DNA of 64,000 nt from Aliikangiella coralliicola. Lineage in GTDB: Bacteria; Pseudomonadota; Gammaproteobacteria; Enterobacterales; Kangiellaceae. How positions within the stretch are numbered: the stretch's first letter is position 1; each line of letters starts with the position of its first letter. Of the stretch, positions 27,501 through 36,139 are shown one piece after another. The translations under genes were made by a program, and so were the position numbers. A model generated the notes under the pieces. It worked only from the letters and a program-made list of their open reading frames with translations. It did not search any database and was not told where the DNA came from. The stretch spans positions 247,501 to 311,500 of the forward strand of contig NZ_ML660164.1 in assembly GCF_007004725.1 (NCBI RefSeq), in the 5' to 3' direction.

Positions 27501-28538
27501 GCTGGCGATATTGAGTTCTGGGAACACTTTATCTGTAAGAAGATCGTTTAAAAATAGCGGTTCTGGTGGTTCGCTTTTTCCTAGTACAGGCACCGTATCC
27601 TTGCCGGTGAAATAACATCCTCGCAAATGGAGAAGGGAAGAAAGCGAATTTTTATAAAATAGTTTCGTGATAACTTTTTGTGTTATTCCCGATAGCTTTT
27701 TAAATTCCGCTGGAAATAAAAAGAACTCATCATTACTAGTGTCATCATCTGACATTGCAGAAAGTTGAATTTTTCTGATCCTGTTTTCCATTAATGCAAT
27801 GTTATTTACTACGATCTCTTTCTGGAAAATCGCATCAAGGTTTGCGTCGCTAGACCAACCCCAGATCTGGTCATGTTGTTTGCTAAAGGCGCTTGAAAAC
27901 TCGGTAAATCCGTTTAGTTCCTCACAGTCACTGATAACGACGTAAACAGGTAACATAAACCCAAGGGTTTTCTGAATTTTCCAAAGCTGATCGTAGGTGT
28001 TTTCCGCCGCCGACTCCCAGGATGTACTATGGGCTAATAGTTGCTTAGCGGAAAAGTCGACAATAATACCGTCGACAGGGCGCTCACTTCTGAGTTGATT
28101 GACTTTATCGAGTGTTCTGGAGAGCTTTTCATTATTACTGGGAATGAGCACGCCACCATCGAAAAATAACCAACTTTTCAGGAGAGGATCTTTAGTTGTT
28201 TTCCCAAGAAATGAGAGCATGCGATTACAAGCTTTCAGTTCAGCAAAAGCACTTTTGTCTGGCGCTTCACTATTGAGAAGAAAATACCAGGGGGTATCAT
28301 AATACCAATCTCTTGGTCCCCAGGCATTTTTGAAATCTAGCGCCATCTGTTTCAGCCGTTGCCAAATTGATGTCGCCGTTTTTCTAGGCCATAACCAGCG
28401 TAGTTTTAATTGGGTTAACCAACGATAAATACGGATCAGTAACCACACAACGATGACGGTGATTAAAAACCACACGACATACTTCAGGTAAGGCGTACCC
28501 TCTAGTTGGTGTTCAATGAAACGTAGGTATCGATTCAT
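24576..28538 (-). CDS. tssM: T6SS membrane-complex protein TssM (IcmF), P-loop lost
   Basis: 1320 residues. TssM spans the inner membrane and its long periplasmic part contacts TssJ. Only one hydrophobic helix is visible at the N-terminus (~18-40) instead of the usual pair, and another lies at ~362-382. The cytoplasmic region between them keeps IcmF landmarks (WYYDTPWYFLL, RPVDGIIVDFSA, PVYVVISDCEELNGFTEFSS). However, the Walker A site that should follow WYFLL reads N-S-E-A-P-D-K-S-A-F, with no GxxGxGK[ST], and the D-T-A-G-R site is F-F-D-G-G-V-L. It is therefore unlikely to bind ATP there. The periplasmic helical and C-terminal beta domains look complete. The stop of tssL lies 1 nt from its start. 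Confidence 0.9.
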   Translation of the reverse strand: MNRYLRFIEHQLEGTPYLKYVVWFLITVIVVWLLIRIYRWLTQLKLRWLWPRKTATSIWQRLKQMALDFKNAWGPRDWYYDTPWYFLLNSEAPDKSAFAELKACNRMLSFLGKTTKDPLLKSWLFFDGGVLIPSNNEKLSRTLDKVNQLRSERPVDGIIVDFSAKQLLAHSTSWESAAENTYDQLWKIQKTLGFMLPVYVVISDCEELNGFTEFSSAFSKQHDQIWGWSSDANLDAIFQKEIVVNNIALMENRIRKIQLSAMSDDDTSNDEFFLFPAEFKKLSGITQKVITKLFYKNSLSSLLHLRGCYFTGKDTVPVLGKSEPPEPLFLNDLLTDKVFPELNIASPVRQRWLASKTVLRRLQYLSIVLIAALVIRMGVESQMLNEQVSNISNALTAVNVIKKSSQANNGTGVHELTEIEFNSLIDQISSMNAHKLDKATIPSSWYNSYNLELRNYFKKDIFGNLLIPTLDHRLSAIRHSLAQDLENIGFISDGYSSSLSDWLQRYVDFGKHRQIFTALVTTEATTIEQKEKQLQDFVLLSEYLMGISPPPSFTRNSELYRDALAKYVGETQLANVQQDNFISQPLPKILQKVTQHLVRQQRSVNEFFDQLRKIQNLPVATRWYDRKKDLVSPYSDFSDWFSNLKQDWLSNLPPCKKLQKQLKETFSESKLGRQLRFEVNNFASDCQEKIEQALLSHNDALGFTAFTLRTEQQLTEANAIAEAVEEGSMEGAAKGLVHKIEKPFFNVTSQGKKLFNSLENLSQLSFINVIAAGDVGKDKLDYFWSVSELQQAIKAFKEYENFAVNNFTSLPLPAKEYSDPALYLSQAVALKQLQQTIFNFISGARQTRPKAWVSQYIRPLEEKEAKLAAQVEYFRQSIDTLLELNGILEQLGFAQTNQWLQQESRAYAVEMLEKVNRLSTSSRVYMPYAKPTWGRHNFTQALFGIQTDSEIPDYLESQYARVHHLASNYAEPLVLYLLNTDQGSGNLKISSLNRWRMTLEQINRKQNKDPTNNASRLEDYFNGQLTGLNQSNCFEKMKSAEFITASDVFASALNEISQRVFKHCQGFRKDIIKKQYRNLANQFNKLLANQYPFTQLDNATPATPARLKKFFDLYNEVGDGLTSRLKLVAVKEARYERALAFARELEKAAGFFNPLMASLETGQEPQIKIATKFNPMSRQNQFAKHIKGWTLRSGTQSVIFPGAEETVDWSPGEQFSVEINWANGSPYAPPGKKSQLKFKSKEYWSLIHMIEKNRSANGDHSGLTASDLLEFDISLEGRKAPAKETASAFVRFNLSVFDAETKTLVPLVLPSEFPTVAPVL

Positions 28539-28539
28539 G

Positions 28540-29331
28540 TTACAACCCCAACATATTCGAAAGTCGAGTTGTAATCAGATGCCAGGCAATCGTGCTGATG
28601 AAAGCATAAGCCGTTAACCCAACCAGAATCAAATTGCGCCAGCGAGAGATTGGTGCCAATCGTTCTCGCATCAGGGGGTTAAGGTTGTATTTGTACGCAC
28701 CTGGAAATAATTTTGGAATTCTTGGCGCAGCACCAGCTGAGCCGCACTGTGCGAGCAAGCTGTCACGATAGCCTTCCCATTCTTTAAAAGAGTCCGCATT
28801 TTCGTTCAGGTCAAAATACTTTCCTTTAAAGCCTAACTTCAATGTCATCAGGTAAACTGACGCTAAATCTTTTTCGAGTGGACCAAATGATGGTTGCTTC
28901 AATAGTTCTTCAATCAATTCATAAAGATTATCTCCCGCCAAGGTCGAACCATACATGGTGTCTTCCAATAAATGATTAGACCACCATTGTTCGTCATTTT
29001 CTTTCCACCAACCGTTACTGTTATCTCGTAAATTGAGTAAAAATATTTCGTCAGCCAGCGCGACCATCGCGTACTGTGCTTTTTCGTAAGCACTAACAAC
29101 TGCAGCGGTTCCGTTTTTGCGGACCCGGGTCTCCTGTAATTGTAAACACTGTTTCAGTTGGTAGAGCATATATTCTGCCGGATGAATGTTTTCGTTCAAA
29201 TCTGCGAGCTTGCCATCACGGTAGCCCTCCGAGATTGACGACTTGAATTCAACCAAAAGTTGGTAAAACTCAATAAACAGTTCAACCAGAGAAAGATCAT
29301 TTTGCTCTGTTAATCGCATTGGGGTATTCAT
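28540..29331 (-). CDS. tssL: T6SS membrane-complex protein TssL (DotU)
   Basis: 263 residues. TssL is an inner-membrane anchor with a cytoplasmic hook-like domain that contacts the baseplate through TssK and TssE. The cytoplasmic domain (~10-225) has DotU motifs: AQYAMVALADEIFLL, NGWWKENDEQWWSNHLLEDTMYGSTLAGDNLYELIEELL and LGFKGKYFDL (the last typical of DotU). A single membrane helix sits near the C-terminus (~237-256), with a short periplasmic tail, the canonical topology. There is no peptidoglycan-binding extension. It starts 43 bp after tssK. Confidence 0.93.
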   Translation of the reverse strand: MNTPMRLTEQNDLSLVELFIEFYQLLVEFKSSISEGYRDGKLADLNENIHPAEYMLYQLKQCLQLQETRVRKNGTAAVVSAYEKAQYAMVALADEIFLLNLRDNSNGWWKENDEQWWSNHLLEDTMYGSTLAGDNLYELIEELLKQPSFGPLEKDLASVYLMTLKLGFKGKYFDLNENADSFKEWEGYRDSLLAQCGSAGAAPRIPKLFPGAYKYNLNPLMRERLAPISRWRNLILVGLTAYAFISTIAWHLITTRLSNMLGL

Positions 29332-29374
29332 TGTCTGCTATTCTCTATGCCTTATCCTCTGCGTAAATTTATAT

Positions 29375-30793
29375 TTAGTCTGCTGTAGATTTTGTTGAGT
29401 TAGAATCTTCATTTTGCTCGACTTGCTCATCGGGTATATGTAGTACGATTTTGGCTGGTGCATAATCGTGCGTTTTGGCATCAGCGCTTTTTAACCACAG
29501 CATTTTGCCAAACTGAATATATTTTTCTTGCCCGCTAATCGGTATTTGAATGAACACAGCATCACTATGACGGCGTATATTAATATCTTTAAAACTATTC
29601 ACGAGTTTTCTGGAGGCTCCACGCCCACGATGTATTTTTGCAGAGTTCGAACTCTCATCACCACAAGTAATGCGACAGTTCTTTATCCACTCAATTAATT
29701 GTGCGGTGGTGCGACCTGGAATAGCTCTCAACTCGATATAAAGTGAATTTTGATAATCCCACTTTTCTCTTAATAAGGTGCCAAAGTGACCGTCGTCATT
29801 AATATCAAGTACAACAGATTTAAAGCGCCATTGTATTTCGTCTAAAATTGCGGTGATGCGATCTAAAACATTCGTGAATGCTTTATTGAGATCATTATGA
29901 TTGTATTTCGGTACCGCGGCAGGGACAGCTTGTTGGCCCAGACCGCTAATGTTCGCGAGTAATTGTGTCAAACTTAAATAGGTATCCCACGGGTGATTAT
30001 TTCTGTTTTGAGTCTGCACTTCCAGTGGCAGAAGCCCACTCACCAGTGTTTGAATTTTTTCTCGATCTTTTTCTTTAGGGCTATCAGAACCGGATTTAGC
30101 TGCTAATTCTTCGGCTTTATCTCTGATTGTCTTAACGACGTCGTTAATGCGCGAATGTAGCGACTTTTCTTCTGGCCACTGCCCACCTTCCAATCTCAAC
30201 AGAGGAGGGAGGTACTTGTCGTGAATTAGCTTGCCCGACTGACTTCTGACAAACTTAAATACTGGCATGGTCACATAGCCGGCTTCCGCTTTTGTTAGCA
30301 ATTCTAACTTGGGCCTTAAGCGTTCGATTGAAATGGCATTGTCCCCGGTGTTTTCATCGAGCACGTCCAAGTCGGGGATTGAGTCGAAGCGTTTTCGATC
30401 CGCATTTGAGCTCGCTGCTGCTGCATGACGAATTGGAACTGCGATATAAACGGTTAAGGTGTTATCTGGCGTTTTGTCGATGACTTCCGCCAGATTGAGA
30501 CTTAAATTTAATGGCTTATATTCGCTGGTTTGACCTTCTTCGGAGCGGGTGTAATTAATGACCAGACCGTCCGGCATTACACCACGTATGCGCTCAATCG
30601 TAAGCACTTCTGCACTAAAGTCGATGGCGTTTACTTTGAGATCTGTGACACCCCAGTAATTTGAACTACCGAGTTGCAACTGTTGACACATTCGCAATTC
30701 CAGATAAATTTGCTGTTGCTGAAAGTGTTGTGGCGAAAGCAGCATTCCCTCCGACCATTGAACCGGATGAGGAATATCAATAAAAGTTTGCAT
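29375..30793 (-). CDS. tssK: T6SS baseplate protein TssK
   Basis: 472 residues, the usual size. TssK links the baseplate to the TssJLM membrane complex. Family marks are the N-terminal VQWSEGMLLSPQHFQQQQIYLE stretch (normally about W-x-E-G-x-x-L-x-P-Q-H-F-Q), DGLVINYTRSEEG, and the C-terminal region IWMR-like QLIEWIKNCRITCGDESSNSAKIHRGRGASRKL. The stop and start overlap tssJ by 1 nt, so the two are coupled. Confidence 0.93.
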   Translation of the reverse strand: MQTFIDIPHPVQWSEGMLLSPQHFQQQQIYLELRMCQQLQLGSSNYWGVTDLKVNAIDFSAEVLTIERIRGVMPDGLVINYTRSEEGQTSEYKPLNLSLNLAEVIDKTPDNTLTVYIAVPIRHAAAASSNADRKRFDSIPDLDVLDENTGDNAISIERLRPKLELLTKAEAGYVTMPVFKFVRSQSGKLIHDKYLPPLLRLEGGQWPEEKSLHSRINDVVKTIRDKAEELAAKSGSDSPKEKDREKIQTLVSGLLPLEVQTQNRNNHPWDTYLSLTQLLANISGLGQQAVPAAVPKYNHNDLNKAFTNVLDRITAILDEIQWRFKSVVLDINDDGHFGTLLREKWDYQNSLYIELRAIPGRTTAQLIEWIKNCRITCGDESSNSAKIHRGRGASRKLVNSFKDINIRRHSDAVFIQIPISGQEKYIQFGKMLWLKSADAKTHDYAPAKIVLHIPDEQVEQNEDSNSTKSTAD

Positions 30794-31347
30794 TATTTAT
30801 TCTCCTCTATATTGCTGATCGAAAACTCACCGCCTATTTCCTCCACGGTCAGCCCATCCGAACCTAGAAATACACGTGCATTGGTAATTTGACTGATATT
30901 GATTTTTGAATAATCTGGCTCAGGAAAGTTAGCAAACAAAACTACGATTAATGCATCATCGTAGTCGTCCGGAAATTCATTAATCGATTTAGGAAAATCC
31001 GGTACTAAGGCCCAGGAAACTAGCTGCATTTTCGTCGGGTATCCGGCCTTATAAGCTTTTTTCTGACTGAACCAATCTGCCGCAGGCAAGTTTTCGAATT
31101 GTTTAGCCAATGCTGAATCATTAATAAAAACGATATCCATGGTAACCGCATGATTGGAGTTAACACCAGGCTCACTGATTAACTGAACAGATTCCAGGTT
31201 GATATCTGAATGCCAGGGCATGTAAGAATTAATCGTTGTGCAAGCAGACAGCACTAAGCTGCTAATGACGGCCATAACCCTTATCAAGTAGCGACATAGG
31301 CCCACATGCTTTTCTAGTAAACTCATTTTTAAAAACTGTCTTTTCAT
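30793..31347 (-). CDS. tssJ: T6SS outer-membrane lipoprotein TssJ
   Basis: 184 residues. The lipobox L-S-A-C (near residue 36) follows a hydrophobic signal, placing it as a lipoprotein of the outer-membrane side of the TssJLM complex. The mature part has the TssJ beta-sandwich: INLESVQLISEPGVNSNHAVTMDIVFINDS, a loop, then KMQLVSWALVPD and DYDDALIVVLFANF. Asp after Cys is absent, consistent with outer-membrane sorting. It lies 98 bp downstream of the PAAR-like gene, the largest gap in this part of the operon. Confidence 0.88.
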   Translation of the reverse strand: MKRQFLKMSLLEKHVGLCRYLIRVMAVISSLVLSACTTINSYMPWHSDINLESVQLISEPGVNSNHAVTMDIVFINDSALAKQFENLPAADWFSQKKAYKAGYPTKMQLVSWALVPDFPKSINEFPDDYDDALIVVLFANFPEPDYSKINISQITNARVFLGSDGLTVEEIGGEFSISNIEENK

Positions 31348-31444
31348 AATTAAGTTAATATCTTTTACGAGCTATTGATTGAGTTCATTACTTGCTGATA
31401 TTTCATTGTTACTCATCGCTAACCTTATTTGCAATTTCTGTCAT

Positions 31445-31846
31445 TCACGACAGAATGATTACCTTAACCTGGCTTGGTGATAAATTCATGCCAGGTATAT
31501 TTGATGCCAGGCCATTTTGCCCACTTAAGTCGAGCATTCTGGTACTGGGAATACAGCTAAAAAAAGTTTTAAAGCTGGATAGTAAGTTTCTTTTTTCACT
31601 AATAAACATTGCTGATACCACGCCGCCTTGTGGTGCGCCAAGTTCATCACCACTACTGATTGGAGTCGTTGTTAATAGATTGTGTACTGGCATTGCAGTA
31701 ATAAAAATATTGATCACGTTGGGAATTGCTAGCGTTGAAAAAGCAAAGTTAACCAACGGAACTGGCACAGGGCCGACCGGTGTCTGCACGTAGCAAACAT
31801 CTGGAAATGCGAAGCTAATTGAAAACATTTGTGTTTTAGCAAACAT
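31445..31846 (-). CDS. PAAR-like DUF4150 spike-tip protein
   Basis: 133 residues from ATG 31846, with GGAG 6 nt upstream; a longer reading to 31894 would overlap the previous gene. The sequence has the DUF4150 PAAR-like pattern: FAFPDVCYVQTPVGPVPVPLVNFAFSTLAIPNVINIFITAMPVHNL, TTPISSGDELGAPQGGVVSAMF, and FFSCIPSTRMLDLSGQN. PAAR-like proteins cap the VgrG trimer and sharpen the spike. No toxin domain is fused, so cargo must come through partners. It neighbours the DUF3540-like gene, a common pairing. Confidence 0.85.
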   Translation of the reverse strand: MFAKTQMFSISFAFPDVCYVQTPVGPVPVPLVNFAFSTLAIPNVINIFITAMPVHNLLTTTPISSGDELGAPQGGVVSAMFISEKRNLLSSFKTFFSCIPSTRMLDLSGQNGLASNIPGMNLSPSQVKVIILS

Positions 31847-31868
31847 ATCGTTCTCCAATACTCCTGGT

Positions 31869-32423
31869 CTATCCCATGTTAATTCGTTCAGCATCGATTT
31901 TAATATCTTTCGATGCGGTCACTAGTTGATATTGCGAATGGTTTCTAATCAGCACTTCTGCTTGTTGGTCGATGTTAGTTGCACGGTGAATGGAATTTCG
32001 TGCAAGTTGTACCAGTGTTTCGATGGCGTTAAAAACGATTTGTGTCGCGTTCGTTAATATCTTTCCGCCGCAAGAAAGAAGCTCAAGATCTCCCTGGGTT
32101 TGAATCTGTGTTTTTTCGATTGAACTTAAATTCAACTGTTGCGCATGCAAGGTCACTTTTTCTGCTTGTGGTAGTGACAGTGTTGCCTGGTTACCTCCTT
32201 CTCTACTAATGATCTGTGAAATATACATTTTATCAGCTTGCTGAATGATTAATACTTGATCGCTTACTTGTGGCTCGATCAAACATCCAAAGGATTTTTG
32301 AGCGAGATAACAAGCATTAATTCGATACCGGCCTTGTTCCAACATCTCTGTTATTTCGCCAATAAACATCTTTGCCTGTGTTGGCGCCTTCTCCAGACTT
32401 ATCGGCTGGTTAGACATTTTCAT
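31869..32423 (-). CDS. DUF3540-like T6SS accessory protein
   Basis: 184 residues. It fits DUF3540 proteins that accompany DUF4150/DUF2169 blocks in T6SS islands. The N-terminal half is beta (GEITEMLEQGRYRINACYLAQKSFGCLIEPQVSDQVLII), resembling an OB/gp5-like fold; the C-terminal half forms beta-helix-like turns (KVTLHAQQLNLSSIEKTQIQTQGDLELLSCGGKILTNATQIVFNA). A spike-shaft or adaptor role next to VgrG and PAAR is inferred from neighbours. Its start overlaps the upstream pentapeptide gene's stop by 4 nt (ATGA). Confidence 0.75.
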   Translation of the reverse strand: MKMSNQPISLEKAPTQAKMFIGEITEMLEQGRYRINACYLAQKSFGCLIEPQVSDQVLIIQQADKMYISQIISREGGNQATLSLPQAEKVTLHAQQLNLSSIEKTQIQTQGDLELLSCGGKILTNATQIVFNAIETLVQLARNSIHRATNIDQQAEVLIRNHSQYQLVTASKDIKIDAERINMG

Positions 32424-33481
32424 AGTAATCCTCGCTTAAGAAATGGACTCTCGATCAGCTTGCGTATTTTATTAGTCATTCTAACGATTCGTTTGGCCGA
32501 GTTGAGGGCTCTATTTTTTTGTTGCTTGATATTATGCAAGTTGGCAAGTGTCATTTTACTACGACTAAAAATGCAGGACTCGCTTTGACTGTTACTTAAA
32601 TCTGCATAAGTTAAATTGCTATCACTAAAATTAACTTCAAAGAGTGAGCATTGTTGCCATTGAGTTTTTTCCATTTGGCATTCAGTGAAATTTGCCTGCT
32701 TAACTTCAGTTTTACTAAAGTTACACAGGGATAAGTCCGCATTAGCGAAATTCGATTGAGTAATTTGGGCTGATATAAATAAACTCTGCGTTAGCTTCGC
32801 CTGACTAAAGTCGGCATTTTCTATTTGGCACTGACTAAAGTTACACTGTTGCAGTGGCATTTTGGAAAGCTGAGCATTATTAAAGATACTCCCAGTGAAG
32901 TTACAAGCGGTCAGCTCACAGCTTGTCAGATCTTTATCACTAAAATTACACTTGGTAAACATACCTCTACTAACCTTTAAAGCCTGAAATTGAACTTGAC
33001 TAAAATCGGTCTCGTTAATAGCGACATTGTCAAGGCTTGTACTTTTCAAGAGGCCACCTGCAACAGAAGTTGAAATCATGGCGCTATCGTTAACTTGCAT
33101 TTGTTCAAAAATAACCAGGTCCATATTGCAATCGGTGAGTGTTGACTGAAACAATTTACTGTTAGAAAACTGGTTTTTGGGTAGTTGACATTTAACCAGA
33201 CTAGCTTGTTGTAGTTGGCAGTTTGTCCACAAGTTAGCCTCAATAGAAGATTCGCTAAAGCAACAGGCTTTCAACTCAGCGTTAGTCCACTGATTAGCTA
33301 TCAATTTGCATTTTATAAAGCTACAACTATCGAGAGCGATGCCGTCTATTTCAGCGCCTTCGATAGTACAGTTAATGAAAACTGCACCCTTTATTTTTTG
33401 CCCGGACCATTTCTCAAGAGAAAGGTCCTGATCTTGAATAGGCTCTCCTAGTGCGATTGAATCAAGCAGCATTTTTTGCAT
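32420..33481 (-). CDS. Pentapeptide-repeat protein in the T6SS adaptor block
   Basis: 353 residues, almost all pentapeptide repeats A(D/N)LXX style: FINCTIEGAEIDGIALDSCSFIKCKLIANQW, CNFSQCQIENADFSQAKLTQSLFISAQITQSNFANADLSLCNF and so on, from residue ~30 to 315. They build a square beta-helix rod. The C-terminal ~35 residues are basic (KQQKNRALNSAKRIVRMTNKIRKL). It overlaps the previous gene by 20 nt. Pentapeptide proteins recur beside DUF2169 adaptors in T6SS islands; the rod may shape or load cargo. It is unusually Cys-rich for the fold. Confidence 0.85.
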   Translation of the reverse strand: MQKMLLDSIALGEPIQDQDLSLEKWSGQKIKGAVFINCTIEGAEIDGIALDSCSFIKCKLIANQWTNAELKACCFSESSIEANLWTNCQLQQASLVKCQLPKNQFSNSKLFQSTLTDCNMDLVIFEQMQVNDSAMISTSVAGGLLKSTSLDNVAINETDFSQVQFQALKVSRGMFTKCNFSDKDLTSCELTACNFTGSIFNNAQLSKMPLQQCNFSQCQIENADFSQAKLTQSLFISAQITQSNFANADLSLCNFSKTEVKQANFTECQMEKTQWQQCSLFEVNFSDSNLTYADLSNSQSESCIFSRSKMTLANLHNIKQQKNRALNSAKRIVRMTNKIRKLIESPFLKRGLL

Positions 33482-36089
33482 TGGTCAGCTGCTCCTCTGT
33501 TGTAATAATGTATTGTTTTTCCAGACCATCGACGTATTTCAAGTTAGTGTCGATAAATTGTGCTTCAAAGCAATCACTGTTAACGATTTTAACCGTTTGT
33601 AAAGCGGCATTATTGATGAGTGTCTTTCGACATAAACCTTGATACAGGTTGCAGTCGGTCATTTTTATCTCAGATAGGTCGGCACTGCTAAAGACGCAAT
33701 TGAGAAAATGGCTATCTTTTACTACGCTTTGGAATAAATTACTTTGCGCAAAATCGCAGCCGCTCAAGGCACTGTTAAGCAAAGTCAGTTTATTCATGGC
33801 TATTTCGCGAAATCCGCAAGTCGTCAGAGTGCAGTTTTCGACTATACTGCGAGTCCAGAATGCTTCGCCGCCCGTTTGTACTTCTGTTAACTGGCAATCG
33901 TTGTAAGTGGAAAGTTCCTGTTTTGCTCCGGTCCAGGCGCAACGATCGACAGTACATTTTTGCCAACGGTTGAATTGTAAGTAGGCATCGAGGAAAACAC
34001 TTTTAGCAATTTGACAGTTAATCCAGTCGCAATCGTTAATATTGGCCTGCATTAGTACCGACATATCAAAGCGGCAATCGGTTAGCTGAGAGTGCTGGAA
34101 ATCAGCTTTCAGCGCGATGCATTTATCGAAAATGCTCTGCTGGATTCTGCTTTCTTTAAACTGAGCTTCACCCATCCGACAATCGGTCAGCTGACAGTTT
34201 TTCAACAAAAGCTGTAAGCTTTTCATCGACTCTAAGTTACAGTTGACCAATTGACAGTCTTCAAATGTTGTTTGAACAAGGGTTGCATTGCTGAACACAG
34301 CTGCATCAAATTGGCAATTCTGAAAATGACAATCGGTTAACTCTGCGAATTCAAACTGTGTATTGGTAAATGTTTTATCTTTGAAAAACTGCCCGGACAA
34401 TTTTATTCCAGACATGTCCAGACCTTCAATGGAATCTGACGCGTTGCTCGATGACTTCAATTGTTTACTCAAGGCTTCCGGGTTAACATTTTTGGGCGCC
34501 TCTGCTAGCGGCGCGAACGCGCGGGACTGTGCCGCCGTTTTTTTAGCCTGACTCACGGCAAGTTTAAGCGCAGTTTTTTGCTGTGGTGACATTTGTCCAC
34601 TGGATACCGCTGCGGCGAGTGCAGTTGAAACCATCTTATCAGTAGATAGCGCAGATTTTTGCTCGTTTGCAGGATCTGCTTTTAAGTTTTTCAGATTAAT
34701 GCTTTTTAGTTTTTCCAATTCTTTTTCAGCTTGCTTCTGCTTTCTGGTAGCGAGACTGGTGAGTTTTTTCACTAATCGATCGGTTTTCTGCAGGGTCTTC
34801 AGCAAACTAAAATCGCCACGCTCTAGAGATTGAGGAGAAGGCAATGGAATAGTTGGTTTGCGGAGTTTTTTCAGCGTAAAGTGAGAGGCGACAGCTGCTG
34901 TTGCGCCTTTTGCATATTTGTCATTGATCGCCTGGGCCGCTTTTTGTTGTTTGTCCTGAAAGGCTTGTTCAGCTTGTTGATCTTCTTGTTTTTCCTGGAT
35001 CAATGTCGATTCAGGTTTTTTAGGTGATAGCAGCGCATCGTTAAAAGCATTTTCGGCGGAAGTCTCCCGATTTGTTTTTAACGCCATGGCTGTTTGATAA
35101 TCTTGCAAAGTTCGGCGCGCATCGACGTTATTCTCGTAAGCAATAAGAATTTTATTGACGTCTAAAGCGTCGCTATCCTGAACCTGACAATACCCGCGAA
35201 ACAAAAGGCTGCCTGATAAACTATTTGGAAACAACCAGACGGTATCGAGATTCAGTGGAATTTCTTTAAATTCGGTATCGTGCGACTGGCGACCTGTTGT
35301 CGATTCGATAAAACAACGTCCGTTTAGTTCTGGCAATTTCCCACAAATAATTGGATGTTCTGAATGTAGGTTAGTCAGGGTGAAACTTTCATTACCTTTC
35401 CAGTAACTTTTTATTTGTTGGTCGGCTGGAGCGACATTGAAATAACGCCAGTCAATATCACGCGCTAAACCGGGGTATTCTTCTTTTTGCCACTTTTTGT
35501 CGTAAGTGCCACTCATTTTTTGACGTTTTTTCCAGTCTGGTTTTTCAGGCAATGTACAAACTGGCGAGTCGCTAAATTGCTTGTCGTAAAAGTTGGCTAA
35601 TTGATTCTCTTTAGATCCAAAAATCCATTGAGCGCCAGACATTCGCCCAATGCCATCGGGGTTGCGTTGTTCACTTTTCCCGCCGTAGGTTCTATTCCAG
35701 CTAATAGGGAGTTCGGTAAATGCTTCAGGTTGACTGGTTCGCCAGATGCCGACTGGATTTCGCGTTCGAACACGGTCGCCCAAAACATTGATTTCTTTGG
35801 TTAATGGGCCAAATTGAATTTTGGTCGCACAACTTTGCATCGGTTCTTTACCGGGTGTTGATACGTTGCCGGCTAACAAAAATTCACCGTTAGGTTTTGG
35901 CATTGCCTGATCAAAGATATCTCCCTGATCGAGAGTCTTACTGATATTGGTCCATTGCTCGGTGTCTTTGATGATACTACCGGTGATTAAATTGAAGTGA
36001 ATTAACACTGTTGCAGCAAAATAATCCTGCTGCTTAAAGCGGTAGGTTTTATGCAGAAGTCCAAGGTTCTGTGGTTTGATTATCTGCAT
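33462..36089 (-). CDS. DUF2169 adaptor fused to pentapeptide repeats
   Basis: 875 residues. Residues ~1-300 are DUF2169, a T6SS cargo adaptor/chaperone domain; in Agrobacterium a DUF2169 protein is needed for delivery of Tde2. Landmarks are KQQDYFAATVLIHFNL, RTRNPVGIWRTSQPEAFTELPISWNRTYGGK, NPDGIGR and LDTVWLFPNSLSGSLLFRGYCQV. A long Ala/Gln/Lys-rich helical linker (~320-530) contains two QQK-rich segments. Residues ~540-860 are pentapeptide repeats ending in MTDCNLYQGLC. The gene starts 50 bp after vgrG. It likely connects the VgrG/PAAR spike to a cargo. Confidence 0.87.
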   Translation of the reverse strand: MQIIKPQNLGLLHKTYRFKQQDYFAATVLIHFNLITGSIIKDTEQWTNISKTLDQGDIFDQAMPKPNGEFLLAGNVSTPGKEPMQSCATKIQFGPLTKEINVLGDRVRTRNPVGIWRTSQPEAFTELPISWNRTYGGKSEQRNPDGIGRMSGAQWIFGSKENQLANFYDKQFSDSPVCTLPEKPDWKKRQKMSGTYDKKWQKEEYPGLARDIDWRYFNVAPADQQIKSYWKGNESFTLTNLHSEHPIICGKLPELNGRCFIESTTGRQSHDTEFKEIPLNLDTVWLFPNSLSGSLLFRGYCQVQDSDALDVNKILIAYENNVDARRTLQDYQTAMALKTNRETSAENAFNDALLSPKKPESTLIQEKQEDQQAEQAFQDKQQKAAQAINDKYAKGATAAVASHFTLKKLRKPTIPLPSPQSLERGDFSLLKTLQKTDRLVKKLTSLATRKQKQAEKELEKLKSINLKNLKADPANEQKSALSTDKMVSTALAAAVSSGQMSPQQKTALKLAVSQAKKTAAQSRAFAPLAEAPKNVNPEALSKQLKSSSNASDSIEGLDMSGIKLSGQFFKDKTFTNTQFEFAELTDCHFQNCQFDAAVFSNATLVQTTFEDCQLVNCNLESMKSLQLLLKNCQLTDCRMGEAQFKESRIQQSIFDKCIALKADFQHSQLTDCRFDMSVLMQANINDCDWINCQIAKSVFLDAYLQFNRWQKCTVDRCAWTGAKQELSTYNDCQLTEVQTGGEAFWTRSIVENCTLTTCGFREIAMNKLTLLNSALSGCDFAQSNLFQSVVKDSHFLNCVFSSADLSEIKMTDCNLYQGLCRKTLINNAALQTVKIVNSDCFEAQFIDTNLKYVDGLEKQYIITTEEQLTNAKNAA

Positions 36090-36139
36090 GTCAGCTCCGA
36101 TCCCGTTTCATTGCTAATTCGATATTCATTTCCAACCCC

